From contig MNCI01014708.1 in assembly GCA_015680685.1 (NCBI GenBank), positions 1,703-65,702 on the forward strand: DNA of 64,000 nt, read 5' to 3'. A model generated the notes under the pieces. That model ran no database searches. It saw nothing but the letters and a program-made list of their open reading frames with translations, and was not told where the DNA came from. Made by a program: the position numbers and the translations under genes. The first letter of the stretch is position 1. Each line of letters begins with the position of its first letter. Source of the stretch: Gnetum montanum (lineage: Eukaryota > Streptophyta > Gnetopsida > Gnetales > Gnetaceae). Shown here piece after piece: positions 43,291 through 55,734 of the stretch.

Positions 43291-45090
43291 TAAGCATCCT
43301 TAGATTTTCAACTTTTTGTTTTACACATTCTTTATTTTATATCTTCTTATTTTCATGTTATTAATCTTTTCCACTTTTTATTTTACATCATCATTAGTAC
43401 ATTTGCTACTTCTTGAAAATTTTACACTTTTTTTATATTTTATTTTAGTGTGATTTTCTAAATTTTTCATAATAAGTGCCAAGTACAATGGTAATGTGTT
43501 TCTTGATGGTGGTATATACTATTTTGTTATTTGATTGTTGGTGTTTGGATTTTGGCTTTGAATTTCATTATGGATGATTAGGACATGGTTTCTTTTTCAA
43601 GCAACAAGTAGTGAGTCCACAACATCCACCCATCCACAAACTCTATGATTTTCCTTGTTCTGAAAATGTGCAATCCCTTTTTCATTAATAAAACTTTAAA
43701 AAATTTGTGACTTTGGTAGTTTCCAAAATTGGAAAGGATTCAAAGGTTTGAATAGGATGTGACTTCAAGGGGATTTGATATTCTTTGTTCCTTTCTGTTT
43801 GCCTAGGTGCATGTGTGTTTTCATGGATTTCCTACTATTCCATATCAAACAATAAAAGAAAGTTGAATTAGTTTTTGCATGGTGTGGTTCTCATCAAAAA
43901 AAATAATGGGAATTCAAAGCACACCCCTTATAAAAAATAAACATGCTACAAGCACTAGTTATGGGACTAGAAAGACATGTTAGAATGCTAGTTGTTCTAT
44001 GGGAGCACTCTTGTGTTTGAGGGGGATGGATTGGTCTTAGGATGGTGGTGTGAAGTCATTGAATGAGGTTGGTTTTGGTTTGGACTAATGATGAATCTTA
44101 TCAAGTCATTTAACCATAAAATCCACAAGGGACTTCATATGATCTTAATTAGGAACTCCATTTCACTCTCTCTCATCCATCTATGCTTTCCATGTCTCAC
44201 CTCACTATTGGTTCCATGTTCTTGTTTGATGTCTTGGTTTGATGATTTGAAATTATTAGGTAGTTTCTTTTAGGTTTTTCTACTTAACCTTTTGTAACCA
44301 TTAATCATCCATGGAGCCCACAGACTCTTTGGTTTGAAGTTATGCAAGGGCATAAAAGGCATGTGCCTGCTTTGGGGAGAACCCACGTGCATAACTTTTG
44401 GTTGAGTTAGTTAAGTTCTTTACACTTAGACACTCTTACAATCAAATCCTTTTGTTTAACTCATTAATGGTATCCAATTGTGCACATCTTCATAACATGT
44501 TTTAGTAAACTTTCCTTTTTATTTTTGTGAATTCTTACATCCTCTTCAAATATTTTCTTGTGTCAAATTTTTTCAAATTTAATGGATGACTTATCTATTT
44601 TACCCTATTTGTCAACCTTCCCACTAACACTCCTAAAAGAATAAATCTACCACAATCACAACCTAGTCAAGTGTAACCATCAATGAAAAAAGGTAATTAA
44701 TAGCTATGTGTTACACATTGCATACTAATTCATGATTCTACTGTGATTGCAGTGGGAAGCATGGACTAGAAGCAAGACTATCTTCACCAAGGATGAGGTG
44801 GCATTACCACACAATGCAAACTATTCATGATCAATGGATCTTCTCTCTCACTCTTTATTTGTCAAGAGGCATTAGATGTCAATTTTATCCAGGGTGTTCA
44901 CTTCTCTTATCATGAACACCCAATTTTGTAAAGATTCTAACTTCGTATACTTGGGCACTTAGAGTCTATTTGTTCCATCTAAGTTAGTTTGTATGTCAGG
45001 TAATAATCCCATACCTTCCTAATATTTTTTAAGGAACTTTTTCCTCCCCTTCTTCACTCAAGAATGAATTTTTATTCAGCCATGGAGGTA
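43291..45090. other. Long 3' region of Athila-like element 1
   Basis: 1.8 kb between integrase and 3' LTR. Athila elements can have an env-like ORF here, but I see no long frame or membrane span worth naming. A short purine tract (TGGAGGTA near 45083) precedes the LTR. Confidence 0.5.
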
Positions 45091-45959
45091 TAATGAATCA
45101 TGTTTTCACACATTCCAATATCAGATACCTAATATCAAAGCCTTGACATTGGGTATCCAATTTTGAAGCCCAGTATGCAATGTCAGATATCCAATATTAT
45201 AGGATATACATCATCATATAAATATAGTGCTTGGACTCATAATTTGGAATAGGTTTTCATTAGTTTTTGTCATAGACTAGTGAAGCTCTTGCAATTTTGT
45301 TTCTCCGAAGTTAGAATATTTTCTAAGTGCCTGCAGCAGGAGTCTAAGTGTGTCTGGATCTTTATCCAAACACTAATGTACCAGAGCACAGTAGTGTGAT
45401 GAGAATAAAAATGAACCCTTTTGATAATCCTTGCAACACTGAGAATAGATTAATGTTTCCTTTAATGCACTTTACTTTCATGCACTTACTTTAATGCATT
45501 TAAATTAAGCAATTAATTTTTAGTTGTTAATGAACATAAGCACAACCACTTCAAGCATACATATAGTGCTTGGTAACCCAACAATGCTTAACATTTGGTA
45601 GCCCAGTAGCACTATATGTGCTTAGAATGTCTCCAGGAAAGTGGGATGAGTACTTGTGTTAGGTTAGCTAGGCAGTGAATAAGTTAGATCTTAAATAACT
45701 TTACCTTTCATTCTTATTGTAGGCAATTAAACTTATAAAACATAAAATAAGAAAAATCATGTACCTCAATTACACTTAAATCATATCCTTGAGCTTCACA
45801 ATTGTAGTTGGGAAGACAATGAACATTCTCAACATACATTTCACTTCCTAGAGGAACTAGTACACTAGAGAACTATAAGTCCATGGAATATTACTGGATT
45901 GCATGTCAATGCCTTAGTGATTCATATGGCTAGGTGTAGAGGTGCCTCACCACTCATCA
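45091..45959 (+). repeat. 3' LTR of Athila-like element 1
   Basis: Starts TAATGAATCATG and ends CCACTCATCA. It aligns along its length with 36058-36908, with about 18 bp more. Confidence 0.88.
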
Positions 45960-45964
45960 GTATT

Positions 45965-46870
45965 ATTAGAGGTTAATTTACCTAAATGTAGGTAATTTTC
46001 CCATGTTTTAGATATACTTCTAACATAGCTTCATAGAATATCTTCCAATATTCGATTAACACATTTTGTTTGGTTACCTATTTCTAGGTGGTATGTTGTG
46101 TTGAATTTCACTTGAGTTTAAAGTTTCTTGAATAAGTTTCACTAAAATTTAGAGATAAACATAGGATCTCTATATGATGTGACTAACTTTGGTCATGTAT
46201 GTAGTTAGAATACCTCACGTACAAATTCTTGGGTTGCTTCTTCCACTATATTCATAGATGTTAAAGTTATAAAGTGAGCCATCTTCAATAGATGATCAAC
46301 TACCACAAAGATAAATTCATTCTCCTTATTACTCATTGGTAATACCATAATAAAATCCATAGTAACATCTTTTCATTTCCATGTTCATACTTCCAAGGAT
46401 TGTAATACTCTACTCAATTTGTTTTGTTTAACCTTTACCCTTTGACATGTTAAAAAAAAATTTTAATGTATGTGGACACATCATTTTTCATACTAGAATA
46501 AATATAAAAATTTTACATCATCACATAGTTTTTGATATATATATGGTATCCAACATATGATACTTCATGAACTTTGAACAATAACTTAAAACTCCAATTT
46601 CCCTTTGATATACATACCCTTTGTTCCTTCATCAACATGCCCTTTGGGAAAAGGTTAAAATAAGGTTCAAAAATGATATTGGTAAAAATGTGCTTAAAAT
46701 AAGGATATTTTTTATCTATTCCTTAGTCTCTTCTTTCATTAGGATTGTCACAATACTAATTGTGAGGTTCCACATCTAGCTAAGAGCATCAACACAATAT
46801 TTTCTTTTCCTAAAATATATTTAATTACAAAATCATATTCAGGTAGTAATTCCAACCATCTTCATTTTTT
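45965..46870 (-). pseudogene. Host chromovirus RNase H end and integrase, middle piece
   Basis: Minus strand. From 46870 down: RWLELLPEYDFVIKYILGKE (RNase H end; a frameshift lies just at the left side of the junction), then the linker and zinc domain in broken form, then MDFIM and NEFIFVVVDHLLKMAHFI with the first Asp, and TQVKFNTTYHLEIGNQTK before NRILEDIL. The last residues WENYLHLGKLTSNN at 45970 continue into 36057. This fixes the nesting order: the Athila-like element came later. Confidence 0.85.
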
Positions 46871-46875
46871 TAGTG
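46871..46875 (+). repeat. Target-site duplication TAGTG (left)
   Basis: TAGTG lies just before the left end of the Tat/Ogre-like element and again at 57359-57363. Confidence 0.88.
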
Positions 46876-47482
46876 TGTAGCAACCGAAAATGTCAGTGGC
46901 TGGAACACCAAGAGGTTGTTGGGTGTACAATGTAACCCCGAATCCATGCGAGGGCTGTGCTGGAGAGAAACAGAAATGGGATGCCCTGAACAGTCTAGTC
47001 GATCAGATAGGGACTTAGTCAGTGTAACTTAAACTTTCGTAAATGTTTGGTTTTAGAAATGAGGTATGCAAGTGAAGTGATAACTAACCAACGTAAAATA
47101 ATGAAAAATGATACGAAATACAATGATAATGAACAAAGAGTGAAACAGATTTGGGTGAGGAAATGCACTAGCCTAAGATCAAGGATCTGATCTTTGCTTT
47201 GTTGGAAGATGTACAACTGAAGATGCAACACTGGAGAGGCACAGCTTACACAGAGTAGTATGGTCACAGGTTCCTGAACTATAGTTGGTAGGCTGCTTCT
47301 CAGGATTCTTCTACTTGCCAATCTACTCACCAAGATGCTAAAATGCTAAACCCAAAAGGATTTCTGAAGCCAACTAGAAAGCTCAAAGAGAACTAGAATG
47401 TTAAAAATTCCAACTATGCTCTCCAAAAGCCAACTCAAAAGCCAATCCCACAAAAAGCCAACCCCTTGAGCATTGTTCGCCA

Positions 47483-47492
47483 AGGTATTTAT
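47483..47492 (-). promoter_or_regulatory. TATA box of the Tat/Ogre-like LTR
   Basis: CTATAAATAC on the minus strand, agreeing with the element's orientation and leaving about 600 bp of R-U5. Confidence 0.65.
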
Positions 47493-47933
47493 AGGGCCAA
47501 GAGCAGGAGAAAAATGTGGTCTAGATGCCACGTGTCTTGGGCCCCATAAGGCACAAACATGACTGTGCTATGTAGATGTGTGATGCTGAATGTGATCCTT
47601 GTTACACTATGACCATACTGCTAAAACTGCATGTGCCAAAATCTAGAAAGCATGCCAACAATGAAAACAAAATGGAGCCTATGCTCTAGGACTACGTCTT
47701 CTCTACTCTTGTGAGCAAGGTCAAGCATAGGATCAATTTTGGGGATTGACCAGGGATATGCAAAATGAAGCAAACTTGCTAATTTTATCCACTGAAGAGG
47801 TGCCAGGGTGAGAATGATCATTGCCAAGAAGTTTTGGAGCTAATTGAAAACATTTTAAATGTCTCCATGCAAGTGTTGCATTACTTACATTGTCCAGTGT
47901 GTTGGCATAGCATAAGTGACTGCTCACTACATT

Positions 47934-48540
47934 GTGCTACGCTACATAGCGTAGCCTAGCGTAGCCATCGGTCTTGAAAGAAATCTTGCCTAGAAGCCGA
48001 GAGCATCTATCTGAGGCCTGGTCAAGCAAGTGACTGCAACTTTGTCTTCCATGCTGGAAAGCCTTTGAACCTACTGCGTCCTTGGGGCATTCTATTGTTT
48101 TGCATCCTTGCTATGTTGTGCTACGCTATGTAGCATAGCATAGCGTAGCAGCCAATGTGTCATGCATCCTTTTCTAATATACAATGTTTTATCAGGAAAT
48201 TTTTCTTGAGGCTTGAGTGCTGTGGGATAGCCAGTTTTGGAGGGTGAAGCATTTCCAAGTGCAATCCTCTTGCTAGAGCCACTTGGTAGAGGGGCCTTTA
48301 TGCGTTCTATCCTTGCTACACTGTGCTATGCTGCATAGCATAACACCCTATGTTGGCTGAATCCTGACTTGTTTTGCAACCATTTCGTCATAGGATGTTT
48401 ATTATGTCCCAGTGCATTGGCAAAGAAAGCTTGCTTAATGGTTGCAACATGGGCAAATGCTTTGGAAGACTGACTTGTTATCAACTTGCATCTTGGATTC
48501 TTGATTGGTCTCTTCAAGGCTTGCTACGCTGCATAGCATA
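47934..48540. repeat. GCTACGCTA palindromes in the LTR
   Basis: GCTACGCTACATAGCGTAGC near 47937 is a 9-bp-armed palindrome. Relatives occur near 48120 (GCTACGCTATGTAGCATAGC), 48326 (GCTATGCTGCATAGCATA) and 48522 (GCTACGCTGCATAGCAT), and in the 5' LTR remnant near 57034. Confidence 0.85.
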
Positions 48541-48837
48541 TTAGATTTCTTCACTAGTAAACTTGTTGAACTATTTAGCTCATCCTAAACACTTTTGGCA
48601 ACTCCTAGTATATTTTTTAGATAGACTATCAGCTAGGTTAATTGTCCAGGTGGGTAGGCTAGAGAGTCCAGCAGGCCTATCAGCCTAGGAGATAGAAAAT
48701 TTTTTGGACTATACAATCTATCATCAGTGCCTACATTGTTCTGATGGCTCATCATGATGCTACACTTGTGGAAATCCTTACCCAAATTCCAAGACTCTGC
48801 TGAAGCATCAGGGTCCTGAAATTTTATGGTGTTTCAA

Positions 48838-48850
48838 TGGCCCCTCTTTG
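48838..48850 (-). other. Polypurine tract
   Basis: On the minus strand CAAAGAGGGGCCA directly precedes the LTR start. Confidence 0.8.
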
Positions 48851-50221
48851 TTGATATCTGGAGGATCTACCCGAGAGATGTCAACAAAGAATATGAAACA
48901 CCATGAAAAATAAAATGCTAACACTGCTCTTTGATGGTCGCTCAGATGTCACTTTTCTACGCTTGGGAATGCTAGGATGGTTAAGTAAGTGAAAGGAGAA
49001 AAAGATGGATTTGGGAAAAGAGGTTCAGGAAATAAAAAGATGTAACATAGTGCAGTCCTGCGTCAAAGTGCTTGTGAGGGAGTCAACACGCATGGGTGTC
49101 CTTCTTTATTAGCCTTATAGGCTTCCTTTAGGAGTGCTTAGAGATAGTCGTTGTGAAATAGCTGTTGTGCCATTTGTTTTGGGTATGCCTCTTTTTTTGG
49201 ATTTTTTTGTTTTTTGACCATGTCCACTTGCAGAAAAAATTGTTGTTGTAGGATAGGTGTTTCCTCCCCAAGATGAGTTGTGTTACATCCATGTGGGGTT
49301 TTGACCTACCTACATATGCTTCCCATGTGACGAGTTGCATTAAGCATGTCATGGACTTGGCAGTTAGGCATGTGGGAGGGATTTATATTCGTTGGGAAAA
49401 CTTGTAAAAGAGATGTGAAAAGAAAAATGACAAGTATAAGAAATGAGGTGAAGAGGGTTAAGAGGGAGGGTGGGATGTGCACTCCTAAGTAGCTAAGCTA
49501 TCAGAACAATCACTTCAAAACAATGTAGTGCTCTTCTCCCCTAGCGAAATGCATCTCTGAGCGACGTCATCTTGGCTTGTATCCTACACACACAATAGAA
49601 AGAAAACCAAGAAAATGTAACCATGAAATGCAGTGAGTGCAAAGTGCTGTTTTCTTTAGCCACTAGTAAAGTAGCAAGCATTGTTGTTGAGGCATGCGAT
49701 GCCCAAAGCAGGAAGGCCAGCAACGGTTCTGGTAGTGGTAGACTGAAGGGATTGGCACTGAAGAGGCTAGGAGTTATGGTGATGTGAGTGCTAAAGATTT
49801 CCCACCCAAGGAAAACATCATGCAGTTCAGCTATAAGGTGAGAAGCCTAACAGCTGAACGTCTTTTGGGCTTAGATGATGGCGAGGGCTGGAGGGTAACA
49901 ACTCTGCCACTGGGCCACAATAGTGCTAGGACTCCAGCAGTAGGCACTGATGACAGGAGCTACCACCAAGATGACTAGCGGTGGTAGTGGTAGCTTCGGA
50001 AGGTCAGCAAGATGTCAAACGACATCTTTGGAGGATCAGCAAGATGCCAGGGGTAGTGGCACTACATGTGTTCCAGAGGATGTTTCCTTAGAAAAGTGAA
50101 TTACATTCTTGACCTACAACATCCCACCTCGTGTTATCTAGAAATTTGGCACTATGCACGCTCGCTTGTTTGTAGGGTCATGGATCTGAGCTGAGTACGT
50201 TATCCTGAAAACCCAGTTTAA
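48851..50221 (-). other. 3' region of the Tat/Ogre-like element
   Basis: About 1.4 kb beyond the integrase and the array. No convincing frame on either strand; a locally GC-richer stretch lies near 49680-50060. Probably untranslated. Confidence 0.5.
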
Positions 50222-50548
50222 GGTCTTGGTAGACCATCAGATTTACTGGTTTAAGGTCCCAGCAGACCATAATGTGCTAGTCTAAGTTCTTGGCAGACCG
50301 CTATGCTAGTTTAAGGTCCCAGCAGACCATTGTGCTAGTTTATCATCGTAGTGGATGGTGGATGGGCTAGTTTAAGGTCATAGCGGACCGTACTATGGGT
50401 GCAAGTTTTATGTGATAGCCCAAGGACTTGTTGTGCCAGTTTATAGTCATAGTAGACTATCTTTGCCAGTTTTACATCATAGTAGATGTTCTTTGCCAGT
50501 TTTACATCATAGCGGATGATCTTTGCCAGTTTTACATCATAGTGGATG
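50222..50548. repeat. Array A: ten inverted-repeat units, about 30-bp step
   Basis: Units start at 50222, 50255, 50286, 50315, 50344, 50376, 50445, 50475, 50505 and 50535. Each is a 4-nt arm, a 6-nt spacer and a 4-nt arm: GGTC/GACC four times (one neighbour GTTC/GACC), CATC/GATG four times and AGTC/GACT once. The usual lead-in is AGTTTAA or AGTTTTA. Spacers are ATAGTA, ATAGCG, CCAGCA and similar. Confidence 0.9.
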
Positions 50549-50575
50549 ATCTTCTTACCTTACCTTGTATTAGTA

Positions 50576-51720
50576 TCAGATGTAGTATGGCTTGAGGTAC
50601 AAGTGGTTCACAGGATTTGCAAACTCTTTACCATCCATATCAGCTAGTTTGAAGGCCTTGTTCTCATAGGCTTTCGTGACTATGAATGAACCTTCCCAAT
50701 TTGCTGAGAAATTGCTTACATGTTCATGAACAGCATTGAGAACTAGGTATCCTCTTTTGATCGGTTGTTGATGTAGATTGGAATGATGCTTTTTTCGTTG
50801 CTTGTCCTGGTACCATTCGATATGGCCAAGTGTTTGGGCATGTTCTTCCTCTATGGAGTCAAGGTCAATGATCCTTGACTCGTTATTTTGGGCTTCATTC
50901 ATGATGCTTGAAAGGATCATCCGAAGTGACGATACCTACAATTCAAGAGGTAACACTACTTTAGATCCATAAACAAGGCTGTAGGGAGTCTTAGCTATGG
51001 CCATTCCTCACATTGTACAGTAAGCCCACTAAATGTAGAGGATTTGTTCATGCCATCGCCTCTTGCTACTGCTAAGCATCATTTTGAGTAAGTTGATGAT
51101 GGCCTTGTTTGTTGCCTCCACTTGACCGTTTGCCTGTGGGTAGTATGGTGAAAAAAAGGATTACTTGATGCCAAGGTTGTTGCAAAAGGTTTTGGTTTCC
51201 ATGCTACTAAGCTATGGCCCATTTTCTATCACAATAGTCATGGGAAGACAAAACCTTGTTACTATGTTGTCTAAGATAAAGTGGCAAACCTATTGGGATG
51301 TAGTCTTCCTAAGGAGGATAGCCTCTACCCACTTTGTAAAGTACTCATTGGTAGTGATGATGAAGCTATGTCTTGCAGAAAACTTAGGTGTGATGGGTCC
51401 TATGAGATCTGGTCCCCAATGTTGGAATGGCCACATAATCTATGTAGGATGCAACTCAGTAGGTGAGACATGTATAAGGTTTGCATGACATTAGCATGTA
51501 TAACACATCCCAACTTTGGCAAGGCAATTTCATTCAATGTAAGGCCAATAGTACCCTAGGCTTCTAATCTTTGCTACCATAGCTCTAGGGGCTATGTGTC
51601 CTCCACATAATCCCTCATAGATTTTGTTAATATTTTTTTCCGCATCCTCCTCACCAATGCAAGTTACCAATATCCCATCAAAGGAGCATTTACATAGGGT
51701 GTTGTCTCCTATAAGGACAT
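50576..51720 (-). pseudogene. Tat/Ogre-like integrase
   Basis: Minus strand, several frames. Zinc domain near 51700-51480: YEGLCGGHIAPRAM, GYYWP and CHANLIHVSPTELHP. Core: WPFQHWGPDLIGPITPK with the first catalytic Asp, NEYFTKWVEAILLRK, then a region around TRFCLPMTIVIENG where the second Asp is replaced. The C-terminal frame (50920-50576) has NWEGSFIVTKAYENKAFKLA and NPVNHLYLKPYY, the usual end of Tat/Ogre Pol. Frame changes near 51160-51300. Confidence 0.85.
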
Positions 51721-52359
51721 ACTGCTGGGCTCACTTTCGGACTGCATCCTTTTGAGTGGATGTCAAGCTATGTGGGGGTTCTCCATGTTGAAGATAGGCT
51801 TTAACGTTAGCATACCACTCTTGGGTATCGATGGTGTTGACAATTGCAATGTGTTCCACTTGGATGCTAGAATCAGTGCATTCTATTATTGAAGCCGGTA
51901 AAGTTGCAAATAGGTGTGATGGCATAGTCAATGCTAACATGGCTAAGGCATCTGCTATGGTATTCTTGTTGCTTGGCACTTGTTGGATGTCTATTATTGT
52001 AAACTATTTCAGAAAACTCTTGGCTAAGTCACAATATGGCTGTAAGTGTAACGCTTTACAAGCATAGACATTGGTAATCTAGTTGACAACGAGTTGGGAA
52101 TTACCTCGAACAGCCAAATGTTGGATCTCTAGTTCCTAGGCTGCTAAGAGCCCTCTAAGGCCTCTTCGTACTCAGCTACGTTGTTCATACAAAGGAATGC
52201 AAAATGGTAAGAAAAAGGGTGAATGTCCCTAGAGGGGAATGTAACAACTGCAACAGCACTACCACCTTGTGTAGTTGAGGCACTATCAAAATGCAAAGTG
52301 GCTTCGAAGTGTAATGGCAAAGGATTGACACTGCTAATATGTTCTTTGGGGAATTCTGG

Positions 52360-52900
52360 CTCTATCGTTACCTAATCATTCATGAGTCCAGTTGTGAGTT
52401 GTGTGGCTATTTCTTGTCCCTTTTTCAATGATTTGGAAACATAATGCAAATTGAATTCCATCGTTGTAGCTTTCCATCGCACTATCCTGCTGCTCTCATA
52501 TAAATTGTTTATGATGGCCCGAAGTATGTTGCTCTTGCATATGATGTTAACCTTGTTGCAGAAGAGGTAGCGTCTCCATTTTTTTAGTGTAAACACTAAG
52601 GTGAGACAATTTCCTTCTACTTCATTATACTTTTCCTCATAAGCTATTAGTGCTAGGCTCAAGTAATAAACTGGGATTTCAGCACCGTCATCTTTCTTCT
52701 AACATAACAATGCTACAATAGATGTGTCCAAGGTAGCAAGGTAGATGTAGAAAGGCTTATCCCTTTGTGGTGGGTAAATAGTTGGGAGGTGCAAAAGCTC
52801 TTTCTTTAGGTCATTGAAGGCTTGTTGACATCGTTCTGTCCATTTGAAGTTGATCCCCTTCTTTATCAAGTGTTGCATGGGGTGTAACTTATCAGTCAAC
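52360..52900 (-). pseudogene. Tat/Ogre-like RNase H
   Basis: Minus strand. INFKWTERCQQAFNDLKKEL leads into PFYIYLATLDTSIVALL, where the catalytic first Asp position is degraded. After a stop near 52700: VYYLSLALIAYEEKYNEVE and LTLVFTLKKWRRYLFCNKV, then SGRIVRW-like (SSRIVRWKATTMEFNLHY). Ends at a stop at 52372. Confidence 0.88.
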
Positions 52901-53560
52901 CTTGCTATAAACCTTCTGATAAACTATATTTTGTCTTGCAACCCACTCAATTCTTTAAGGTTGATAGGGGGCGCTAGGTTAATGATGGCCTTAACTTTTT
53001 TAGGGTCCACTCGTATTCCAGCTTTTGATACTACAAACCCTAGCACACGTCCAATTTTAACTCCAAAAACACATTTCCTTAGGTTGATACACAAGTCATG
53101 CCTATGACAGTGCTTGAGGACTACATCTAGATCATTGGGATGATCAATAGCTCCCTTAGACTTGACTGCTACGTCATCCACATAATCATTTATTCTTTCC
53201 AAGAGGTAGTCGCTAAAAATGTATGTCATGGTGTGTTGATAAGTTGCTCCGGTGTTTTTGAGTCCAAAGGGCATCATGGTGTAACAAAAGCTTCCCCAAG
53301 GGATCATGAAAGTAGTTGTTAACTAATGCTTTGGGTTGATGTCGATCTGGTTGTAACCTAAGAACCCATCCATAAAGGATAGTAAACCATGACCAGCTAT
53401 AGTGTCAATAAGTTGATCAATACTTGATAATGGGAAGTCATCTTTGATAATTACTTTGTTCAGATCTCGAAAGTCTATACAAATTCGTATACCTCCCATT
53501 TTCTTAAAGACTATAACGATGTTCGACACCCACTCCAAGTAATCAACCATGCAAATGAAA
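52901..53560 (-). pseudogene. Tat/Ogre-like reverse transcriptase
   Basis: Minus strand, well kept. DYLEWVSNIVIVFKKMGGIR and ICIDFRDLNKVIIKDDFPL, then FMDGFLGYNQIDINPKH, stop, FMIPWGSFCYTMMPFGLKN and the catalytic box INDYVDDVAVKS. Only a stop at about 53321-53323 and one at 52922 interrupt it. All three catalytic Asp positions are present. Confidence 0.92.
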
Positions 53561-54056
53561 CCAACTTGATACAGCTTGGTAATTTCATCATGTACAACTA
53601 GTGCAATTTCTGGTTTGATTTTTCAAGCCTTTTGTTTGACTGCCTTGATACGCAGGTCTAAGACAATGTTGTGTTGTATGAGCTACAGGTCTAGGCCCGA
53701 CATGTCATCATAGGACCACACAAACACTTTAACGTTATCTTGGAGAACCTTAGATATGTCCTTTTGCATTTGTGAATCTAGAAGGGAGCTAAGTTTTAAT
53801 GTTTTTATTTTCCCCTTGGATGTACTTATAGGTGTTTCAATGAGAGGGTCCTCAGTCACATCCCTAGCCTCTAAGTCTAAGGCTTGAACTAGATGTTCGG
53901 GCCAATCTAGGGATGTTTCCAGGGATGCTATATTGTTGTCAGTAGATGATTCCCAGTCTATTGATTCTAAGTTTAGGTGTCTTGTAAGCCTACCATGAGG
54001 ACCTATCAAGGTTAAAAGTGAATGTAGATCACCGTGCATGGCTATTTTTGTTAAAC
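53561..54056 (-). pseudogene. Pol linker before RT, Tat/Ogre type
   Basis: Minus strand frame MHGDLHSLLTLIGPHGR to SYDDMSGLDL. The segment VKVFVWSYDDMSGLDL is the hallmark of Tat/Ogre Pol just before RT (F.WSYEDMPGL). It starts in frame right after a possible 3' splice site at 54057. Confidence 0.8.
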
Positions 54057-54086
54057 CTGTCATAATAGAAAGAAAGACCAAGTCAA
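54057..54086 (-). other. Possible 3' splice site
   Basis: On the minus strand a pyrimidine-rich tract (GGTCTTTCTTTC) is followed by TATTATGACAG and then the Pol linker frame. Ogre elements are known to have an intron between the protease and RT coding regions. A good 5' splice site was not found near the protease end (candidates near 56370-56400 are weak). Confidence 0.4.
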
Positions 54087-54153
54087 ATGAATGCATGTAA
54101 CTTTATGAGATAATTGTCAATTACTATGTAAAGTTTGCAAGTTGCCAGTTTAA

Positions 54154-54425
54154 GATCTTAGTAAACCGTTAATGAGTTTGAAAATGCAAGAAGCATTATC
54201 TTTGCCAGTTTAAGATTGTAGCGGACTATAACAATGCAAAATTTGGTCTAAAATATGAAATGAATGTTAAAATTGCTAGTTTAAGGTCATGGTAGACCAT
54301 CATTGGGCTTCACCCCATGTAAATCAAAATTTCTAGTTTAAGGTCTTAGTAGATCTTCATTATGCTACACTATGGGTTAAGATCTCATGTAAATCAGGAT
54401 TGCCAATTTAAGGTCTTAGCATACC
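54154..54425. repeat. Array B: five inverted-repeat units
   Basis: Units at 54154, 54214, 54285, 54342 and 54412, about 57-71 bp apart (twice the array A step). Only 54285 (GGTC ATGGTA GACC) has perfect arms; the others have one or two mismatches. Same lead-in AGTTTAA or AATTTAA. Confidence 0.8.
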
Positions 54426-54570
54426 GTTAGCAGTGCAAAATTTGGTGGGCCCACTTGCTATGCTACCGATGAGTGTTACGCTATGATAGGATTTTGCTAT
54501 AGTAGTGCTACGTTGTAGGGGCGTCCCACGTTACTCAAGATACAAAATGGTAGGTTTTTCACCACGTTGG

Positions 54571-54580
54571 CTATAAATAG
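54571..54580 (+). promoter_or_regulatory. TATA box on the strand opposite to Pol
   Basis: CTATAAATAG, followed by a GA-dinucleotide run (54659-54675), an ATG at 54724 and a consensus splice donor at 54843. It may be a plus-strand LTR promoter. Confidence 0.45.
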
Positions 54581-54723
54581 GAGTTTAACCCCTGGTAAAC
54601 TTGTCATTTTCATTGTCAGATCCTAGAGCCTATACTCAGAGCGTACTATAGTTGCACAGAGAGAGAGAGAGAGCAAAAAGGTGTAGTGTAGTAGGTGGTC
54701 AGAGACAATCCTAGAGTGAGACA

Positions 54724-55734
54724 ATGGTACCTAAAGGTGAATGCAAGCATCGAGGACTTGCCAAGGTAGACGAAGTGAAGGACTCTCTAGGACGGCTATC
54801 CAAGGTGCGCATTGAGGTGCGATAGGAGACTCCATCAGCTTGGTAAGTCACTACGCTATCTTTATTGTTTTTGCCATTATTGTGATGATGTTTGCGTCTA
54901 TTACTATCATTTTAGTCACTATTTTTGCTGCTATGTTGTTTTTGTTGCTAGTTCGCCATAGCGGCTGTACAGATGCTATGCTACAGCTACATGCAGTATT
55001 GCCTTAACCTCCATTGTTAAGAATTATAACTACTTTTTTGTGAGGTTTTGGGTGATTTTGAGTGGTGTAGCACATGCTCGATGTAGGGTACCGCCTTTAG
55101 AAGGGTTTAGTTATTTGCAAATTTTTTTATGACTGCATGATGCATGTTTAATGTGGTGTAGCATGAGTTATTTCATGCGGCAAGATAGGGTTGGAACAGC
55201 GAGGCCACTATAAATTCTTTCTCACCTGCACTGTTTAAGGTTGTAATTTTTTTGTTACTGTTATGCTACGTTGTTATGTCGTAAGGCCTTTAGGTCATTA
55301 TATTGGTAGTCTGTTGCCTTGCTATGCTATTGAACCTGTAACACTACTACGTTGTTAAAATTTTGTTTTTTTCTATTTTTATGTTTGTTGTCAAGTTCAC
55401 CACGTTGCCCTACCTATTCCAGTGATATGTTGGTTATATTGTTATACTGTTACATGTCTACCTACTCTTGTTCATTTGCTATGTCACATGTCATGCATTT
55501 CTTTTGCTATGCTACACGTATCGTAGTCGTCACCCTTAAGTAGGAATGCAACTGTTATGCTGCATGTCTATTATGCTATCTACTATGTAACAACCTTTTG
55601 TGGTGCCATAGTTTATTTCATAACAACCTTTATTGTAGCTTTAACTAATTATTTTTTTTTTGTTGTGTAGGATCCAAACGAAAATGCAGGACCCACTGAG
55701 GTAGGTGATGGTGGTGAGGGTGAAGATCCATAGC
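54724..55734 (+). other. Possible plus-strand spliced transcript
   Basis: A short ORF from 54724 (MVPKGECKHRGLAKVDEVK) stops at a TAG 33 codons later. At 54843 is GTAAGT and at 55669-55670 an AG after a strong T tract (TTTTTTTTTTGTTGTGTAG), defining an 828-nt candidate intron. The second exon would begin GATCCAAACG. Exon coding value is unclear, and the product is not recognised. Confidence 0.3.

Larger units (their letters stand above)
36058..45959 (+). mobile_element. Athila-like Ty3/gypsy element 1
   Basis: A 9.9-kb element with two similar LTRs (851 and 869 bp), a primer site of the tRNA-Asp type, gag with zinc knuckle, protease, RT with the FMDDFS box typical of Athila/Tat elements, RNase H and integrase, then 1.8 kb with no recognised frame where Athila elements may carry an env-like gene. 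It is inserted on the plus strand into the integrase of the minus-strand chromovirus. Flanks TTATT (36053-36057) and GTATT (45960-45964) are a 4/5 match, a decayed duplication. Confidence 0.9.
46876..48836 (-). repeat. 3' LTR of the Tat/Ogre-like element
   Basis: On the minus strand it begins TGAAACACCATAAAATTTC (48836) and ends GGTTGCTACA (46876). A minus-strand TATAAATA box lies at 47483-47492. It holds four GCTACGCTA-type palindromes. The first 457 bp match the 5' LTR remnant. Confidence 0.9.

Noticed and set aside
43291-45090. Env-like gene of the Athila-like element
   Set aside because: No long frame, signal peptide or transmembrane segment was visible; only short unrelated frames (for example 44088-44273).
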